Origin: Casuarina equisetifolia | Taxonomy: Eukaryota; Streptophyta; Magnoliopsida; Fagales; Casuarinaceae | NCBI GenBank assembly: GCA_028551475.1 | Contig: CM052355.1 | Location: 23,525,580-23,589,579 of the forward strand | Length of the DNA stretch: 64,000 nucleotides | Reading direction: 5' to 3' | Translations under genes and position numbers: made by a program | Shown here: positions 61,801 through 64,000 of the stretch, in pieces | Numbering within the stretch: position 1 is the stretch's first letter | Layout of the letters: each line of letters begins with the position of its first letter | Notes under the pieces: generated by a model | Told to the model about the DNA's origin: nothing | Seen by the model: only the letters and a program-made list of their open reading frames with translations | Database searches by the model: none

Positions 61801-63394
61801 GGAGCAGACTCCATGGTAGTAGTAATGCATAACCCAACATATCCCCTCAATATATTTAAAAACCTACATCAATTGCAACACTTCAAAAATTGTGTAGGAA
61901 TAAGCGGCAGTAACCATTGTGAAGGGTCCTATCTTAGAGAAGTCCAAGAGATCAAAGCAAAATCAGACTTTTTTTTTTTTAAAAAAAAAAAAAAGAACGT
62001 GTAGACTTAGCAGAAAATAAGTTTCAAGTAGATTTCCTAACCGCATGTCTCCGAATTGTCTCATGCTCCTCTTCAGTTTCAGTCTCGAACTTTTCCCTGT
62101 AAAATCTTTCCTTCCAACCATCTTCTCCCAACTTAATCTGTCAAAATAACAAGAAGAATATAATTGACAAACAATTTATGTTGCATTTCAAACAAATCAT
62201 AGGGGTGCACAACTAATATCAAACCTTGTCCCCAACTACATTTGTGCTAACTGATATACAGTTGCTTGGTATTTGACTCTTCACAGCACTGGCCTAGCTC
62301 AATTACAATCAAAATTCCACAAATTAATCATTTCAACAAATAAAGGTCATGTAAACTTATTCTTTGAAGAAAGATTACTCACATCAGGTGGATTTTGATT
62401 CCTGGGACCAGAGCTGGTATGCTTATTACTTGAAAAATGGCTAAAGAGGAGCTCCCTTTGCTTCATTACCTGTAATGCAAATCATTTGAGAATACATATT
62501 ATATGATATCTGCATGTTGCATCTAATCATTTAATTATTTTCTGAGTGACACTAAGGGGCATCATATTTCACTTGAAAATCTTTCCAACATATTAGGAAA
62601 TCTAAATAGTGGAGATACTCTCAAATTAACTGCTTACAGCAAAAGCTAAGCCAAAATAGATGTTGGGACAAGAAAAACAACATGAAACTCATAAGCAGTG
62701 CAAAATTAATTAGGGACTGTATAGAGACGAGCACTGACCCCTTAAGGTCAGTTGGTATTGACAGTCTGAATGATGAGTTGGACACCCTAACTGGCCTGAT
62801 ACCAATGGCTATCATTTGTCTATTTGGTTTGGGCTAATGCGACTTGGTTTGTGGCGATTAAAGGCCAATCTACACCATGAGAGACTGCAAAAGAAAATAT
62901 ATGGCAGTAGCAGTAAAGGCCATCAAAGACTGACCTACGCCACCAGACAGTCACTATGAAGGAGGGTGGGCCAATTAAAGAGAAGAGACTTGAGGTGTAG
63001 GTGGACAACAGAGGAGAGCTAAGGCAACAAGCTCTATAATTCCATGAATGAAAGACCTACAGAGGCATGCTAACAAAATGAAATGGGGAAAGGAATAATT
63101 TAAGTTACTATATTAAAGCTACGGAAAAGAAAATGTTAGGATTGTGGAATTGGTTACCAATGGTTGGAGAGTAATTATCTTATTGCGTCTCAAACTGACA
63201 TTAGTGGTGCCATTGGAATGGTTAACCAGAATATGAACGCTACTAGTACCTCACCTTGACGTCATCAAGGGCTTTTATAAAAGCCAGCGTTAAATTTGTC
63301 CCTCACTAGTTTTAGTGATATTGAATAGGCTGGAACTTGATCCAATAGACACTTACCTTTTTCTTCAAGCCTCCAAGCTCCGATTTATCATAAC
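51774..63394 (-). CDS. XRN: XRN-family 5'-3' exoribonuclease, 3' part of gene
   Basis: XRN enzymes degrade 5'-monophosphate RNA processively. Fourteen exons, in transcript order: 63394-63357, 62469-62383, 62293-62225, 62137-62042, 61863-61793, 61315-61187, 61099-61023, 60904-60864, 58761-58687, 57077-56920, 54512-54408, 54314-54239, 54056-53974, 53499-51774. All are GT-AG and phases agree, giving about 943 residues. Family blocks: [117 protein letters not shown] and LPPPILWHE. The N-terminal catalytic half lies beyond the right edge. The last exon adds 457 residues of basic and ACPLNL repeats (51777-53147), unlike the plant XRN tails I know. The basic cores suggest a nuclear, XRN2/3-like enzyme; the exact clade is uncertain. 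Confidence 0.92.
51777..53147 (-). repeat. Coding tandem repeats: basic cores plus ACPLNL motifs
   Basis: Five basic cores ([53 protein letters not shown]) begin at residues 135, 209, 301, 504 and 579 of the final open frame. Spacings are 74, 92, 203 and 75 residues. Each but the last is followed by [24 protein letters not shown] text and then VCEAGTESDKNSVDNG-like text. Eight ACPLNL-type motifs are present in frame. The 203-residue gap holds extra ACPLNL half-units without basic cores. The basic cores resemble monopartite nuclear localisation signals (inference). The long frame remains open, so the array is under coding constraint or is young. Confidence 0.88.
54500..54620 (-). repeat. 60-bp duplication of an XRN splice acceptor
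   Basis: TTCATTCCACCACTGAA occurs at 54501 and 54561, and each copy continues for about 60 bp (GTGAGGAAATAC, GGTTGTTAGCATTAGAA). On the minus strand each copy contains an intron end (TTCAG) and the first bases of the exon starting TGGTGGAATGAA. The copy at 54512 gives the correct frame; use of the copy at 54572 would add an in-frame TAA. Confidence 0.9.
57176..57325. repeat. Tandem duplication in XRN intron, about 66 bp
   Basis: GTTTAATATGCC or GTTTAATAAGCC, CATTAGT, TGTCAAA, ACTAAT and AACAGATACCAGA recur two full times, with a third partial start near 57305. Confidence 0.8.
58830..58888. repeat. Compound (AT)n(GT)n microsatellite in XRN intron
   Basis: About 29 bp of alternating AT run directly into about 28 bp of alternating GT. 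Confidence 0.95.
59551..59572. repeat. (CA)n microsatellite in XRN intron
   Basis: CACACACACACACACACA within the intron between 58761 and 60864. Confidence 0.85.
59660..59790. repeat. Duplicated 33-bp word in XRN intron
   Basis: AACAGCCATAACCCAATCAA followed by CCTCAG and TTTCAATG occurs at about 59661 and again at about 59755, with 61 bp between the copies. The copies differ at one base (GCTTC versus GTTTC). Confidence 0.85.
60245..60310. repeat. Tandem 37-bp duplication in XRN intron
   Basis: AATGCCTGTTTCTCTAATTA (about 60243) and AATGCCTGTTTCTCCAATTA (about 60280), each continuing CATTCTACAA or CATTCCACAA. Confidence 0.85.
61970..61995. repeat. Poly(T)-poly(A) inverted repeat in XRN intron
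   Basis: A run of about 11 T is followed directly by about 15 A. It can fold into an A-T stem or be an oligo(A) insertion scar. Confidence 0.85.
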
Positions 63395-63693
63395 CTAAAA
63401 GATTACAGGTCTAAACTGAAATTAACTATGAACTTTTGCAGATTGCATTATCAACTTCGCTCTAATTTCTATCTTCACTTCCTAGGTTGGATCCTGTACC
63501 TTAAAAAACTTAATCATCTTTATTGATCAGTATCTTTTTATCATAACATAAAAGATTACAGGTCTAAACTGAAATTAACTATGAACTTTTGCAGATTGTA
63601 TTATCAACTTCACTCTAATTTCTATCTTCACTTCCTAGATTGGATCCTGTACCTTAAAAAACTTAATCATCGTTATTGATCAGTATCTTTTTC
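63384..63693. repeat. 153-bp tandem duplication in XRN intron
   Basis: TTTATCATAACCTAAAAGAT (from 63384) and TTTATCATAACATAAAAGAT (from 63537) open two copies that match almost base for base for 153 bp, through CTTAATCATCTTTATTGATC. The left copy carries the acceptor of the exon at 63394-63357. The right copy has the acceptor CTAAAAG changed to ATAAAAG and lacks the exon. Confidence 0.92.
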
Positions 63694-63819
63694 ATTTTTT
63701 GTGGAACAATGAAACTGAATATCAGAGGCAAAAAAAAAGCAAGTTTAAAATCGATTAGAACACATTTATAAGGTCTACGTATAATGTAAAGCATACTTGG
63801 AACCCTTTGTAGTCTACTT

Positions 63820-63837
63820 TAAAAAAAAAAAAAAAAA
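63820..63837. repeat. Poly(A) tract
   Basis: About 17 A in a row, within the presumed XRN intron that runs to the right edge. No exon was recognised in 63695-64000. Confidence 0.9.
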
Positions 63838-64000
63838 CCCTAGGAATAGGATGCATTTGGCTTGCAGTTAAAGCATGGTGGTGGCTGGGTTGTAAAATTA
63901 ACTCTTGGATGAGTAGAGCTGAAGAAAAGTTGATGAAGTAATAGGGAAGTTACCACAGTAACTTGGAATACTCTGATGAGAAATTTTGTGCGCACAACTT

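Overview
The window is nuclear DNA of a flowering plant, most likely a eudicot. The evidence is two multi-intron plant genes with GT-AG introns, AT-rich intergenic DNA, and a dense nest of plant LTR retrotransposons primed from tRNA-Met-type sites. The species cannot be fixed from sequence alone. Nothing prokaryotic or organellar was seen: no operons, CRISPR arrays or rRNA.

Layout. 1-760 is a deleted, decayed Ty3/gypsy remnant (gag piece fused to the 3' end of the internal region), followed by short imperfect repeats. 1411-6873 is a structurally complete non-autonomous LTR element (AAAAG target duplication) whose LTRs contain a second, fossil primer-binding site. 8501-12111 (+) is an intact seven-exon JASON gene (male meiosis II spindle organisation, ploidy of pollen). 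12.1-18 kb is AT-rich intergenic sequence with retroelement scraps. 18-25.3 kb holds two decayed copia copies on the minus strand. 26131-40295 is one Sirevirus-type copia element on the minus strand, bounded by a CTTTC duplication. It is interrupted by two solo LTRs of one family in opposite orientation (CCTAA and GTGGG duplications) and by a further insertion with an 18-bp minisatellite. 40.4-51 kb is a mosaic of a SINE-like unit, a second Sirevirus-type remnant, plus-strand copia fragments and a tandem LTR/gag-leader array with TTCAAG-type repeats.

51774-63394 (-) is the 3' part of an XRN-family 5'-3' exoribonuclease gene. Fourteen exons are in the window and the N-terminal nuclease half lies beyond the right edge. 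Its last exon encodes an unusual tandem array of basic KSRKRRRK cores and [10 protein letters not shown] motifs, and out-of-frame fossil units continue past the stop codon. This C-terminal array is the most novel feature seen.

The two genes are separated by about 40 kb of nested transposons and show no functional link. All element and gene names come from protein motifs, repeat boundaries and splice logic read by eye; no database search was run.
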